From the NCBI GenBank assembly GCA_002360925.1, contig DERN01000007.1:5870-69869 (forward strand): a stretch of 64,000 nt of DNA, read 5' to 3'. Shown here piece after piece: positions 53,866 through 61,379 of the stretch; within the stretch, counting starts at the first letter, position 1; the number at the start of each line of letters is the position of its first letter. Position numbers and translations under genes: made by a program. The notes beneath the pieces were generated by a model, which ran no database searches, had not been told where the DNA came from, and saw only the letters and a list, made by a program, of their open reading frames with translations. The DNA is from Flavobacteriaceae bacterium UBA3339. Lineage in GTDB: Bacteria > Bacteroidota > Bacteroidia > Flavobacteriales > Flavobacteriaceae.

Positions 53866-54552
53866 CTATAATTGATTCCGTTTAATCTTTCCTTTAACTA
53901 TATATAAAAATAATATATCTTTTTTATTTACAACAGTATCGCCTCTGTAATTTGGGTTCGATGATCGTAAAATAATCTTACTATCGTCTTCGTGAAAATG
54001 AAGCTGTTTAACGGTTTTCATATCGTTTGCATTCGCATTTGTGACTACAAAATAAGCCTCTCCCCATTGTATTACATCAAAATTAAATATTCTTTTTACC
54101 GCAATAATATCTCCGGAGCAATACGCAGGATACATACTATCTCCTACTACATTAACATAAGCGCTACAATCATTAAAATGTTCATAGTCTATATAAAACG
54201 TAGGCTTTTCGGCGTAATCGCTAAAGCTTGTTGTAATGGTGGCTGTTCCATCTATGTTTTCATAATATGGTACACCATGAAACTCTTTGTTTTTAGCAAT
54301 GCTAGTTTTCTGTTCAGTTTCTTTATTGTTTGCAATTAGCTCTTTATTTTCTTCGTTTGCCGCCTCATACTTGTTAGTTATATAACTAATTATAGTTTCT
54401 AAAGTTGGTTTCTGAGGCTTTTTGGTAATTCCATTTATTATCTTCTGAACTCCTACAGCGCTTAAATGCGTAAAACTCTCTATTTCATATGCTGTAACTC
54501 CGTGTTTTTCAATTAAAACTAAAGCTTTCTCTAGTAATGTCGTGTCATTCAT
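53866..54552 (-). CDS. Phage repressor, HTH plus S24 peptidase-like domain
   Basis: The 228-residue protein has an N-terminal HTH region (about residues 18-45, VTAYEIESFTHLSAVGVQKI) and a C-terminal LexA/CI-like domain. The latent protease pair is present: Ser139 in VVGDSMYP and Lys179 in DMKTVKQ. It should keep the prophage silent and be inactivated by RecA-stimulated self-cleavage, though no Ala-Gly bond is obvious. Operator-like dyads lie just upstream. Confidence 0.9.
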   Translation of the reverse strand: MNDTTLLEKALVLIEKHGVTAYEIESFTHLSAVGVQKIINGITKKPQKPTLETIISYITNKYEAANEENKELIANNKETEQKTSIAKNKEFHGVPYYENIDGTATITTSFSDYAEKPTFYIDYEHFNDCSAYVNVVGDSMYPAYCSGDIIAVKRIFNFDVIQWGEAYFVVTNANANDMKTVKQLHFHEDDSKIILRSSNPNYRGDTVVNKKDILFLYIVKGKIKRNQL

Positions 54553-54594
54553 CTGTGGTGGTTTTATTTAGAATCAATACAAATTAATGTATTT

Positions 54595-54643
54595 TATATA
54601 ACTTTTTATATAAAATAATTTTATTGTTATATAACTTGTTATA
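54595..54643. promoter_or_regulatory. Repressor operator candidates
   Basis: Two related dyads lie 33 bases apart: TATATAA-N4-TTATATA (54595-54612) and TATAAC-N2-GTTATA (54630-54643). They share the half-site TATAAC. The second touches the rightward -7 element at 54642. Confidence 0.6.
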
Positions 54644-54649
54644 CATTTG
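54642..54649 (+). promoter_or_regulatory. Rightward early promoter -7 element
   Basis: TACATTTG matches TAnnTTTG. It overlaps the right half of an operator-like dyad, as expected for a repressed early promoter, and is divergent from the repressor gene. Confidence 0.55.
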
Positions 54650-54697
54650 TCATGTAATTAATTCAAACATTATACCAAAGGTAGCAAAAAGTTTGAA

Positions 54698-54808
54698 TTG
54701 TTAAAGTACATTGACATATTGCCGAGATTAAAGAAAAAGGATGCGATGCGCTCGGCTCGTAGTCTTACCAAAGCGAGTGTACTCATGCACCGTGCAAACC
54801 AATGGTAA
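54698..54808 (+). CDS. Possible tiny prophage protein (36 aa, TTG start)
   Basis: The frame reads MLKYIDILPRLKKKDAMRS then ARSLTKASVLMHRANQW to a TAA at 54806-54808. It is open back to 54662 but has no ATG before 54743. The basic helical sequence looks protein-like and sits where a Cro-type gene is expected, but there is no helix-turn-helix. Alternative starts are 54719 (TTG) and 54743 (ATG). Confidence 0.3.
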   Translation: MLKYIDILPRLKKKDAMRSARSLTKASVLMHRANQW

Positions 54809-54902
54809 GTGAGTTTTACGAAAAGTATTTCTCATTAAAAAAATATACTCATCAACTATACATATTCGAAATTCCACATAATTGCATTTTTAGAGATTGA
54901 AC

Positions 54903-54939
54903 AAAAAAAGACTGGTTTTAAAAAAATCGGTCTTTTTTT
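54903..54939 (+). terminator. Intrinsic terminator before the tRNA-like gene
   Basis: A stem of about 10 bp with two G-T pairs (GACTGGTTTT against AAAATCGGTC) is flanked by A and T runs, ending in seven T. Confidence 0.7.
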
Positions 54940-54958
54940 ATGTGGATAATCAATATAT

Positions 54959-55049
54959 CCCGAAGTGGCGGAATTGGTAGACGCTACGTAGCTTTATGCG
55001 AGGTTAGATTAACCATATAATCGTACAGGTTCGAATCCTGTCTTCGGGA
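54959..55049 (+). tRNA. Class II Leu-type tRNA-like gene with abnormal anticodon arm
   Basis: The acceptor stem CCCGAAG/CTTCGGG is perfect and position 73 is A. The D arm TGGCGGAATTGGTAGACGC is that of leucine tRNAs, and the T arm ACAGGTTCGAATCCTGT is perfect. A GGTTA-GAT-TAACC hairpin could be the long variable arm. But no 5-bp stem with 7-base anticodon loop fits. The best options are CGTA-GCTTTA-TGCG (6-base loop) or CGTAG-CTTTATG-CGAGG (two mismatches, anticodon UUA). CCA is not encoded. It is a true structural match but perhaps a defective or specialised tRNA. Confidence 0.65.
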
Positions 55050-55094
55050 ACTAAATCAAGTCATACAATTTTTAAAAGAAACTTGTGTTGTGTC

Positions 55095-55123
55095 AAACGC
55101 CTTAGACTTGGGGCGTTTTTTTT
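55095..55123 (+). terminator. Terminator after the tRNA-like gene
   Basis: AAACGCC, a 9-base loop, GGGCGTTT and a run of eight T lie between the tRNA-like gene and the first early gene. Confidence 0.75.
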
Positions 55124-55148
55124 ATTTAAAAACCTAAAAAATATAGAT

Positions 55149-55295
55149 ATGAACGGATTATCAATCGAGATTAAGAACATTTCAGGTAAATGGCTTATAA
55201 ACGGAAAACAATACAGAGACTGTAATTCTTTAGTGCAGTCGTTTTTTGACGAATTTATTAAAGAGATGAATTATGGAGACAATAACGATCACTAA
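55149..55295 (+). CDS. Small early phage protein (48 aa)
   Basis: The ATG at 55149 starts a 48-residue acidic product (NGLSIEIKNISGKWLINGKQ). The frame extends upstream into the terminator, so the longer form is unlikely. It overlaps the next gene by 23 bases. Function unknown. Confidence 0.55.
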   Translation: MNGLSIEIKNISGKWLINGKQYRDCNSLVQSFFDEFIKEMNYGDNNDH

Positions 55296-55557
55296 AGAGC
55301 AAATTGAAGAGATTGTCTTAACGGCTACTGTAAAAGCAATAACGCATTTTCAAGGTATTTTAAAACCTGTTGAGGAACCTATAAAAATAAGCAGAAGTTA
55401 CTCAATAACCGAAGCTTCTAAGCTTTTAGGTTATAAAGATAGAGGTTACGCATCAAAGCTTTATAGCAAAAAAGAAAGTAAGTTAAAGAAGATGCGAAAC
55501 GGAAAGTTTACAGGCGCTTCTGTTAAGGCAGAATATGAAAGATTATACGGTGTTTAA
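55273..55557 (+). CDS. Small DNA-binding-like early phage protein (94 aa)
   Basis: The N-terminal half is a helix (TKEQIEEIVLTATVKAITHF). The second half holds a MerR/excisionase-like winged helix pattern: YSITEASKLLGYKDRGYASK, followed by basic residues. It could be an excisionase or early regulator. An intrinsic terminator follows directly. Confidence 0.6.
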   Translation: METITITKEQIEEIVLTATVKAITHFQGILKPVEEPIKISRSYSITEASKLLGYKDRGYASKLYSKKESKLKKMRNGKFTGASVKAEYERLYGV

Positions 55558-55584
55558 AAGAGTCTTGAAAGGCTCTTTTTTTAT
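55556..55584 (+). terminator. Terminator after the 94-aa gene
   Basis: AAAAGAGTC / GGCTCTTTT stem with a short loop (TTGAAA) and a T-run follows the stop. Confidence 0.7.
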
Positions 55585-55595
55585 TATAAAAGCTT

Positions 55596-55988
55596 ATGAC
55601 TAAAATAAAAGACAGGGTTAATAAGAAAATGATTCTTATTCCTGATACAGAGGATATTTCGAGTATAAAGTTTAGAGATGCCAAATTTGAACAACTAATC
55701 AAAGAATCTAAACTAATTAGAAGATCCGTAAACTATGTAGAATTCGAAAGCGTTACAGATTTCGGTTCAATTCGATTTATTGCAAACGACAGTAATAATT
55801 ATAAGATAGAAATTCCGCTTGCTACAGCTAAGATATTTGACTTTGTTAATGATGCAGAACTGTCGAATTATCAAATCGATCGATTACAGCGCTTTGTACG
55901 CAATTGGATAGAAAACAATCCTTTCGAATACGAAATTGAAAATACGTCAATTATTGATCCCTATACAAATTACTCGCTAACTACTTAA
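55596..55988 (+). CDS. Early phage hypothetical protein (130 aa)
   Basis: The mixed alpha-beta protein contains VEFESVTDFGSIRFIANDSN and a helical RLQRFVRNWIENNPFEYE near the C-terminus. It begins the run of genes leading into the recombination module, 18 bases before the ATPase gene. No family recognised. Confidence 0.6.
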   Translation: MTKIKDRVNKKMILIPDTEDISSIKFRDAKFEQLIKESKLIRRSVNYVEFESVTDFGSIRFIANDSNNYKIEIPLATAKIFDFVNDAELSNYQIDRLQRFVRNWIENNPFEYEIENTSIIDPYTNYSLTT

Positions 55989-56006
55989 AATCTAAATCAA
56001 ATCATT

Positions 56007-58034
56007 ATGAAAAGTATCACTTTAAAAAGTTTATCCCTTACAAATTTCAAAGGGATTAAAAGTCTGCACATTGATTTTAACGATGTGACTAATATTCACG
56101 GAGCTAACGGAACCGGAAAAACAACCATTTTCGACGCGTTTACATGGCTTTTGTTTGGTAAAGATTCTCAGGATAAAAAAGATTTCGACATCAAACCTAT
56201 TGACAAAAACGGCAATATCATTCAGAAAATTGAAAACGAGGTTGAAGGAACTTTGTTTTGTAATGGAGAGGAGATTGTTTTAAAACGTATTCATCGTGAA
56301 AAATGGGTAAAGAAAAGAGGTTTTTCTGAACCGGAGTTTAACGGAAACGAAACGGTTTACTTCTGGAATGACGTTCCAATGAACGCGAAAGATTACACGG
56401 CAAAGATTAATGAGTTGTTAGACGAATCGATTTTTAAATTGATTTCAAACCCTTTAGCATTCAATAATCTTAAATGGCAAGACCGTAGAAATGTTTTAAT
56501 GAGCATTGCCGGAGATATTCAAGTCGATTACTCTTTACACGGCTTAGATCATGTTTTGCAGTTAACGGAAAAGAAAAGCATTGCAGAGCTTAAAGCCGAA
56601 GTAAACGCAAAGGTTAAAAAGATTAAAGAGGAATTAAAACAGATTCCAACGCGAATAGATGAAGTTCAAAAATCTAAACCGGTTCCGTTATTATTCGATC
56701 AGTTAGAAAAAGAATTAACTGAGCATGAAGCTAAATTACAAGAGCTAGATGCTTTATTACATGATTCATCAAAACAGAATCAAGCTTTGCTAAATCGTAA
56801 AACTGAAATTCAAAATCAGATTTTCGAAAAGCAGAATCAAATCAATACTATTGAGTGGGAATTAAAGAACCAGGCTAACAATCAAACTAAAGTTGATACT
56901 TCTAAGATCGATTCTTTAAAGCAACAGCTATCTAATCATCAGTTTGAATTATCTAATGCAAAATCAAACCTGCAGCAGATTGAAAACAAAGGCGTTTCAG
57001 ATAAAAATCAGTTAGATAGTCTTGATTTTGACATGGCTCGTTTACGTGAAGAATGGAAAAGTGTTAATTCAGAAACACTTTCATTTGACGAATCAGCATT
57101 TCATTGTCCGGCTTGTAAACGTGAATTTGAAAGCGGAGATGTTGAGTCCAAAAAAGCAGAATTAACTGCAAACTTCAACAAATCGAAATCTAATCGATTA
57201 ACAACGATCAACCAAAGAGGCGGCGCGTTAAAATCAGAACATGAACAAATTTCAAAACAACTTGCTGAATCTGCACCAAGAATCGAAAGTCAAAAAGCTT
57301 ACATTTCAAAGCTACAATCCGAAATCAATTCTATTGAATCAGCAATTCAACTAGAGCAAAATGTTTTAGCTTCTGCCGATACAAAGTCAGCTGATAGTGT
57401 TTTAACAGAATTAATTCTTTCACATCCGCAACATGGTAATCTAAAAATAGAAATCGAGAATCTAACAAGTGAACTAAACTCTATTCAACCGATTAAAAAT
57501 GAAGAATTGGAACAAGAAAAACAATCGGTTCAAAATCGTATTAAAGAAATCAATGCAAGTCTAGGAGTTAAGTTACAAATAGCTGCTGCTGATAACAGAA
57601 TTAAAGAGTTAGAACAAGAAGAGTCTAAACTTTCAAATTCTTTACTTGAACTTGAAAAACAAGAATTCGATATCGAGAAGTTTATAAAACTTGGAATAGA
57701 AGCGTTAGAAAATAGCATTAACGAGAAATTCTCATTTGTTAAGTTTAGAATGTTCGATACGCAAATCAATGGCGGAGAAGTTGAATGTTGCGATGCTTTA
57801 ATTAATGGCGTTCCGTTTAACAGTGCAAATACCGCTTCAAAAATAAACGCTGGTATCGACATTATTAATACACTATGTGATTTCTATCAAGTAAATGCAC
57901 CTATCGTAATCGACAACAGAGAATCGGTATCAGAATTAATCGATTCCAATTCTCAAATCATCAACCTAATTGTAAGCGAATTAGATAAACAGTTACGAGT
58001 ATCTGATCAAATTTCTAATTTACAAACAGCATAA
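56007..58034 (+). CDS. Rad50/SbcC-like ATPase with zinc hook
   Basis: The 675-residue protein has a split ABC-type ATPase. Walker A reads GANGTGKTT (about residues 32-40), followed by FDAFTWLLFGKDS as in SbcC, RecF and SMC. Long coiled coils flank a CPAC motif near residue 367 that may act as a zinc hook. The C-terminal lobe ends in APIVIDNRESVSEL, a Walker B-like strand with Asp. It likely handles DNA ends in phage recombination, upstream of RecT. No SbcD nuclease gene is adjacent. Confidence 0.85.
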   Translation: MKSITLKSLSLTNFKGIKSLHIDFNDVTNIHGANGTGKTTIFDAFTWLLFGKDSQDKKDFDIKPIDKNGNIIQKIENEVEGTLFCNGEEIVLKRIHREKWVKKRGFSEPEFNGNETVYFWNDVPMNAKDYTAKINELLDESIFKLISNPLAFNNLKWQDRRNVLMSIAGDIQVDYSLHGLDHVLQLTEKKSIAELKAEVNAKVKKIKEELKQIPTRIDEVQKSKPVPLLFDQLEKELTEHEAKLQELDALLHDSSKQNQALLNRKTEIQNQIFEKQNQINTIEWELKNQANNQTKVDTSKIDSLKQQLSNHQFELSNAKSNLQQIENKGVSDKNQLDSLDFDMARLREEWKSVNSETLSFDESAFHCPACKREFESGDVESKKAELTANFNKSKSNRLTTINQRGGALKSEHEQISKQLAESAPRIESQKAYISKLQSEINSIESAIQLEQNVLASADTKSADSVLTELILSHPQHGNLKIEIENLTSELNSIQPIKNEELEQEKQSVQNRIKEINASLGVKLQIAAADNRIKELEQEESKLSNSLLELEKQEFDIEKFIKLGIEALENSINEKFSFVKFRMFDTQINGGEVECCDALINGVPFNSANTASKINAGIDIINTLCDFYQVNAPIVIDNRESVSELIDSNSQIINLIVSELDKQLRVSDQISNLQTA

Positions 58035-58045
58035 TAATTTACATC

Positions 58046-58933
58046 ATGAATACACAAAATAACAACACAGCATTAGTAGATGCTAAAAGAGATATTTCGG
58101 CTAAAGTTCTAGCTAAAGTAGAATCATTTCAACAATCGGGAGAATTACGACTTCCTAAAGAATACAGCGTCGAAAATGCTTTAAAATCGGCTTATGTGAT
58201 TCTTTCGGATCCTAAAAACAATTTGATTGCCAAATGCAGTCAAAGTTCGGTAGCCGAAGCGTTATTGAAAATGGTTGTTTACGGAGTTTCTCCAATTAAA
58301 AAACAATGTTACTTCATTCCTTATGGCGATAAATTAGAATGTTCTATTTCGTATGCCGGTAACATTGCAATTGCCAAACGATACGGCGGTTTAAAATCAA
58401 TTAAAGGAAATGCGATTTTTGAAGGCGATGTTTTAGAATTTGAAGTTGATGCTATGAGCGGACGCCGTAAGATCATTAAACACTCTCAATCATTAGACAG
58501 TATTGGAAGCACTGTTTTAAAAGGTGCTTATGCAGTTTATGAATTAAACGACGGCACCGTTGATGTTGAAATTATGAACATAAGACAAATTCAGGCTGCT
58601 TGGGGTCAAGGTGGTAGTAAAGGGAATTCTCCGGCACACAAAAACTTCCCTGACCAAATGGCTGTTAAAACCGTTATTAACCGCGCTTGTAAGTTACTAA
58701 TAAGCAGTTCGGACGATTCTATCCTGTACGATCCATTAGAAGAAAACGACTATGTAGACACAGCTAAAGGTAAGGTTGAGCAAGAGATCAACGAAAACGC
58801 GAATGCAGAATCAATCGGATTCGATCATATAGAAGAAGCTGAAATCATTGAAGAACATCCGGAAACGATTATTGAAAATCACAACGAGGTTTTACAGCAA
58901 GAACAGACAGAAATGAACATGCCTAATTTTTAG
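58046..58933 (+). CDS. recT: RecT-family single-strand annealing protein
   Basis: The 295-residue protein has the RecT core, with KCSQSSVAEALLKMVVYGVSP, CYFIPYGDKLECSISYAGN (each shown in part) and WGQGGSKGNSPAHKNFPDQM. The C-terminus is acidic. RecT proteins coat single-stranded DNA and anneal complementary strands during phage recombination or replication. It is preceded at 11 bases by the Rad50-like gene and followed by a tiny membrane protein gene and an MBL-fold gene. Confidence 0.93.
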   Translation: MNTQNNNTALVDAKRDISAKVLAKVESFQQSGELRLPKEYSVENALKSAYVILSDPKNNLIAKCSQSSVAEALLKMVVYGVSPIKKQCYFIPYGDKLECSISYAGNIAIAKRYGGLKSIKGNAIFEGDVLEFEVDAMSGRRKIIKHSQSLDSIGSTVLKGAYAVYELNDGTVDVEIMNIRQIQAAWGQGGSKGNSPAHKNFPDQMAVKTVINRACKLLISSSDDSILYDPLEENDYVDTAKGKVEQEINENANAESIGFDHIEEAEIIEEHPETIIENHNEVLQQEQTEMNMPNF

Positions 58934-58936
58934 ATT

Positions 58937-59044
58937 ATGGAGACGTTTTTTACAACTATTGAAAATCATAAAATAACAACATTGTTACTTGCAATTTTCA
59001 TAATTGTGTGTCTTTGTTTAATTTTTCATAGAAATGAACCTTAA
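58937..59044 (+). CDS. Tiny single-pass membrane protein (35 aa)
   Basis: ATG at 58937 follows the recT stop by 3 bases. The product is a short polar start, then a hydrophobic helix TTLLLAIFIIVCLCLIF and a basic end. It overlaps the next gene by 11 bases. Early phage micropeptide; function unknown. Confidence 0.6.
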   Translation: METFFTTIENHKITTLLLAIFIIVCLCLIFHRNEP

Positions 59045-59768
59045 AGTAATTAGCACTGGTTCGAGTGGTAATTCATACCTCCTCTACAACAACGAGGAGG
59101 TTTTTATTATTGAATGTGGAGTTACAATCAAAAAGATAAAAGAAGCTTTAAATTTCGATTTTTCAAAGGTTGTCGGCTGTTTAGTTACGCACGAACACGG
59201 CGATCATAATAAATCAATTAAAGAAGTTCTTTCGGCAGGTATTAAGATTTATGCCAGCAAAGGAACATTAGAAGCTTCCGGAGTAATTGAATATCATAAC
59301 TCCTACTCTATTCAATCTAAGAAATTATATCAAGTGGGAAACTTTAAAATTATTCCATTTGATATACGACACGATGTGAAAGAACCATTAGGTTTCTTAA
59401 TTCAACACGAAGAATGTGGAACGACGCTTTTTTTAACTGATACATTTTATTCTCCTTACAAATTCAACGGATTAAACAATCTGATTATTGAAGCTAATTT
59501 TTGCGAGAATATTATAGATCAAAAACTAAAATTTGACAAAAAGTTTCTTCGAGACCGCGTTTTAAAATCGCATTTATCTATTCAGAAGTGTATCGATTTA
59601 TTAAACGTAAACGACTTAAGCGCAGTAAACAACATCGTTTTAATTCACTTATCCGATTCTAATTCAAACGAAGTAGAATTTCAACAAAAAGTAAGTCAAG
59701 CAACAGGAAAGAATACAATTGTTGCCTATAACGGACTTGATATTTCATTTAACAAAACACCTTTTTAA
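59034..59768 (+). CDS. Metallo-beta-lactamase-fold hydrolase/nuclease
   Basis: The 244-residue protein has the MBL signature with HEHGDH at residues 53-58, an upstream STGSSGNSYLL start, and a later Asp in LFLTDTF and His in LIHLSDSN. This is the short phosphodiesterase form without a beta-CASP cap. Genes of this kind follow recT in other phages and may act as exonuclease or other DNA-processing enzyme. The pairing with RecT and a Rad50-like ATPase suggests an end-resection role, as inference. Confidence 0.82.
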   Translation: MNLKVISTGSSGNSYLLYNNEEVFIIECGVTIKKIKEALNFDFSKVVGCLVTHEHGDHNKSIKEVLSAGIKIYASKGTLEASGVIEYHNSYSIQSKKLYQVGNFKIIPFDIRHDVKEPLGFLIQHEECGTTLFLTDTFYSPYKFNGLNNLIIEANFCENIIDQKLKFDKKFLRDRVLKSHLSIQKCIDLLNVNDLSAVNNIVLIHLSDSNSNEVEFQQKVSQATGKNTIVAYNGLDISFNKTPF

Positions 59769-59769
59769 T

Positions 59770-60159
59770 GTGATCACTTCAATCGAAAACATACAAAAAG
59801 AACTCGAGGAAATACAAAATTTTCTAGAAGTTACACAAAGCGAGGATATAGAAGAAGCTGTATTGAGAGGTAATTCTCTAGCTGTCTATATGGCTCGTTC
59901 GGGCAAATTATTAGCCGATGCTAAGATACACCGAGACGAGAAGCTGAATAGCGAAATTATAGCACGAATTAAAGAGCTTACTTCTTTATCCGCTAGTTCA
60001 GCTAATAAATTTATCGATACGCTAACTAAAGACGAAAATCACTTAGTTACGTGGTCAGATAGAGTAAACGCAGCATGTTCGCGCCAATTAGAATGGTGCC
60101 GAACGGTAATTTCAAAAGGTAAAGCAGAACTGCAAGCCTTAAAAATGTATCAAGGTTAA
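59770..60159 (+). CDS. Early phage helical protein (129 aa, GTG start)
   Basis: The GTG at 59770 follows the MBL gene stop by one base. The frame is open further upstream but would overlap the MBL gene. The product is helical, with KELEEIQNFLEVTQSEDIEE and a basic second half (SRQLEWCRTVISKGKAEL). No family recognised. It probably works in replication or recombination by context. Confidence 0.6.
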   Translation: MITSIENIQKELEEIQNFLEVTQSEDIEEAVLRGNSLAVYMARSGKLLADAKIHRDEKLNSEIIARIKELTSLSASSANKFIDTLTKDENHLVTWSDRVNAACSRQLEWCRTVISKGKAELQALKMYQG

Positions 60160-60170
60160 TTTTAGATACT

Positions 60171-60461
60171 ATGAAGCTACAACTAATTCTCGAAACAGTT
60201 TCAACCACCACAGGAATAGCGCAAGAATTAGTAAAAGGAAGTTTAAGAAAAGAGGAAGTGATTACAGCTCGCTTTCTCTTTTTCTATTTAGCAAATCAGC
60301 ACTCAAACGCTGATTATAAACAAATATCAAGTTTCGTAAACCGGAAAGATAAGACATATTATCACGCATTGAAAAAAGTTCAATCATGGATTGAATGTGA
60401 TAAGAATTTCCGAGCGCTTTATGAAACAATTAATAATCAATTAAGCTTAAGCAAAGAATGA
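60171..60461 (+). CDS. DnaA domain IV-like protein (96 aa)
   Basis: The 96-residue protein matches the C-terminal DNA-binding domain of DnaA in layout. TGIAQELVKGSLRKEEVITAR corresponds to the basic loop and helix, and VNRKDKTYYHALKKVQSW to the signature helix region DHTTVLHA (here DKTYYHA). With no ATPase domain it may bind DnaA-box-like sites in the phage origin. It is directly followed by an initiator-like gene. Confidence 0.75.
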   Translation: MKLQLILETVSTTTGIAQELVKGSLRKEEVITARFLFFYLANQHSNADYKQISSFVNRKDKTYYHALKKVQSWIECDKNFRALYETINNQLSLSKE

Positions 60462-61379
60462 ATGGACATTTATAAATTATATAGAATTTTTTGGGATTTC
60501 GCTTTTGATAATCCTGAAAAAATAAAGCCGAATCACTGTGCTGTTTTCTCATTTGCAATAGAACAATGCAATAGATTAGGATGGAAGGATAGATTTGGAT
60601 TACCCACTTCTTTGGTAATGGAAGCAACAGGTATAAAATCTTACTCTGTTTATAAAAAAACATTTAATGATTTAGTTGATTTTGGTTTTATAGACGTGGT
60701 CGAATATTCAAAAAATCAATACTCAAGTAACGTAATTGCTTTGAAAGAAAATTACAAAGCACTTGATAAAACACTTGATAAAACACTTGATAAAGCATTT
60801 GTAAACCACATGCCAAAGCAAAGCGAAAGCACATACGAAAGCATTGGTAGTATAAATAAACAAATATACAATACTACAAATATACCATATTACCAATACA
60901 CAACATGTGTGTGCGAGGAAAATCAAAATGAAGATTTTAAAAATTCTGAAAAAAAAGAAAAAGAAAAAAGTTCCGCGCAAAAAGAAAAAGAAATCCAGGA
61001 GATAAGATCCTCAGATTTTTTTAATCAAATGTGTAATTATTTTTCTCTAACAACCGAAGTTATGCAAATGCGTGCGTTTGGAGATTTGGTAAGAATTTAC
61101 AACACCGGTTTATTTGAAGAGTTTTCATTGCAAACTCAAGCGTACATGGCTTATAAAAAAATATCAGGTGAAAAAGTGCATAGATTTCAAAACTACGTTT
61201 ACGAATGGCAAAATGAAGATTGGGTTAACAAATTAAAAAAGCAGCATCAAAATGGAAAATCAAATTACGACAACGGTTCAAATTCGGGATACAAACCTGC
61301 CAGCGCAGATACCGAGAGAATTATTCGAGAGCTTGAATCCGATTTTGCGAATGGAAATATCCCAGGTCAGTATAGCTAA
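60462..61379 (+). CDS. Phage replication initiator-like protein
   Basis: The 305-residue protein has an N-terminal winged-helix region (about residues 1-95, with LPTSLVMEATGIKSYSVYKK), as in phage replisome organisers. A linker with DKTLDKTLDKAF repeats follows, then a Glu/Lys-rich stretch and a C-terminal region. The linker repeats come from three 12-bp direct repeats in the DNA. Gene order after a DnaA-like gene supports an origin-binding role. Its 3' end overlaps the next gene. Confidence 0.7.
   Translation: MDIYKLYRIFWDFAFDNPEKIKPNHCAVFSFAIEQCNRLGWKDRFGLPTSLVMEATGIKSYSVYKKTFNDLVDFGFIDVVEYSKNQYSSNVIALKENYKALDKTLDKTLDKAFVNHMPKQSESTYESIGSINKQIYNTTNIPYYQYTTCVCEENQNEDFKNSEKKEKEKSSAQKEKEIQEIRSSDFFNQMCNYFSLTTEVMQMRAFGDLVRIYNTGLFEEFSLQTQAYMAYKKISGEKVHRFQNYVYEWQNEDWVNKLKKQHQNGKSNYDNGSNSGYKPASADTERIIRELESDFANGNIPGQYS
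60760..60795 (+). repeat. Three 12-bp direct repeats, candidate iterons
   Basis: CACTTGATAAAA occurs at 60760, 60772 and (with two changes at the end) 60784, in the middle of the initiator-like gene. In-gene iterons mark the replication origin in lambda-type phages. Confidence 0.55.

Larger units (their letters stand above)
54656..54939 (+). ncRNA. Candidate structured early transcript ending in a terminator
   Basis: A promoter-like element at 54642 and an intrinsic terminator at 54903-54939 frame about 280 bases with no long ORF. Perfect stems are ATTCAAAC/GTTTGAAT (54661-54698), GCCGAG/CTCGGC (54721-54756) and CTTACCA/TGGTAAG (54764-54809) with smaller hairpins inside. The central part is clearly GC-richer than its surroundings. 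A 36-codon ORF overlaps it, so coding and RNA roles compete. Confidence 0.4.

Noticed and set aside
60723..60980. Minus-strand ORF with a run of Phe
   Set aside because: It is the antisense of the Lys/Glu-rich linker and the 12-bp repeats of the initiator-like gene.
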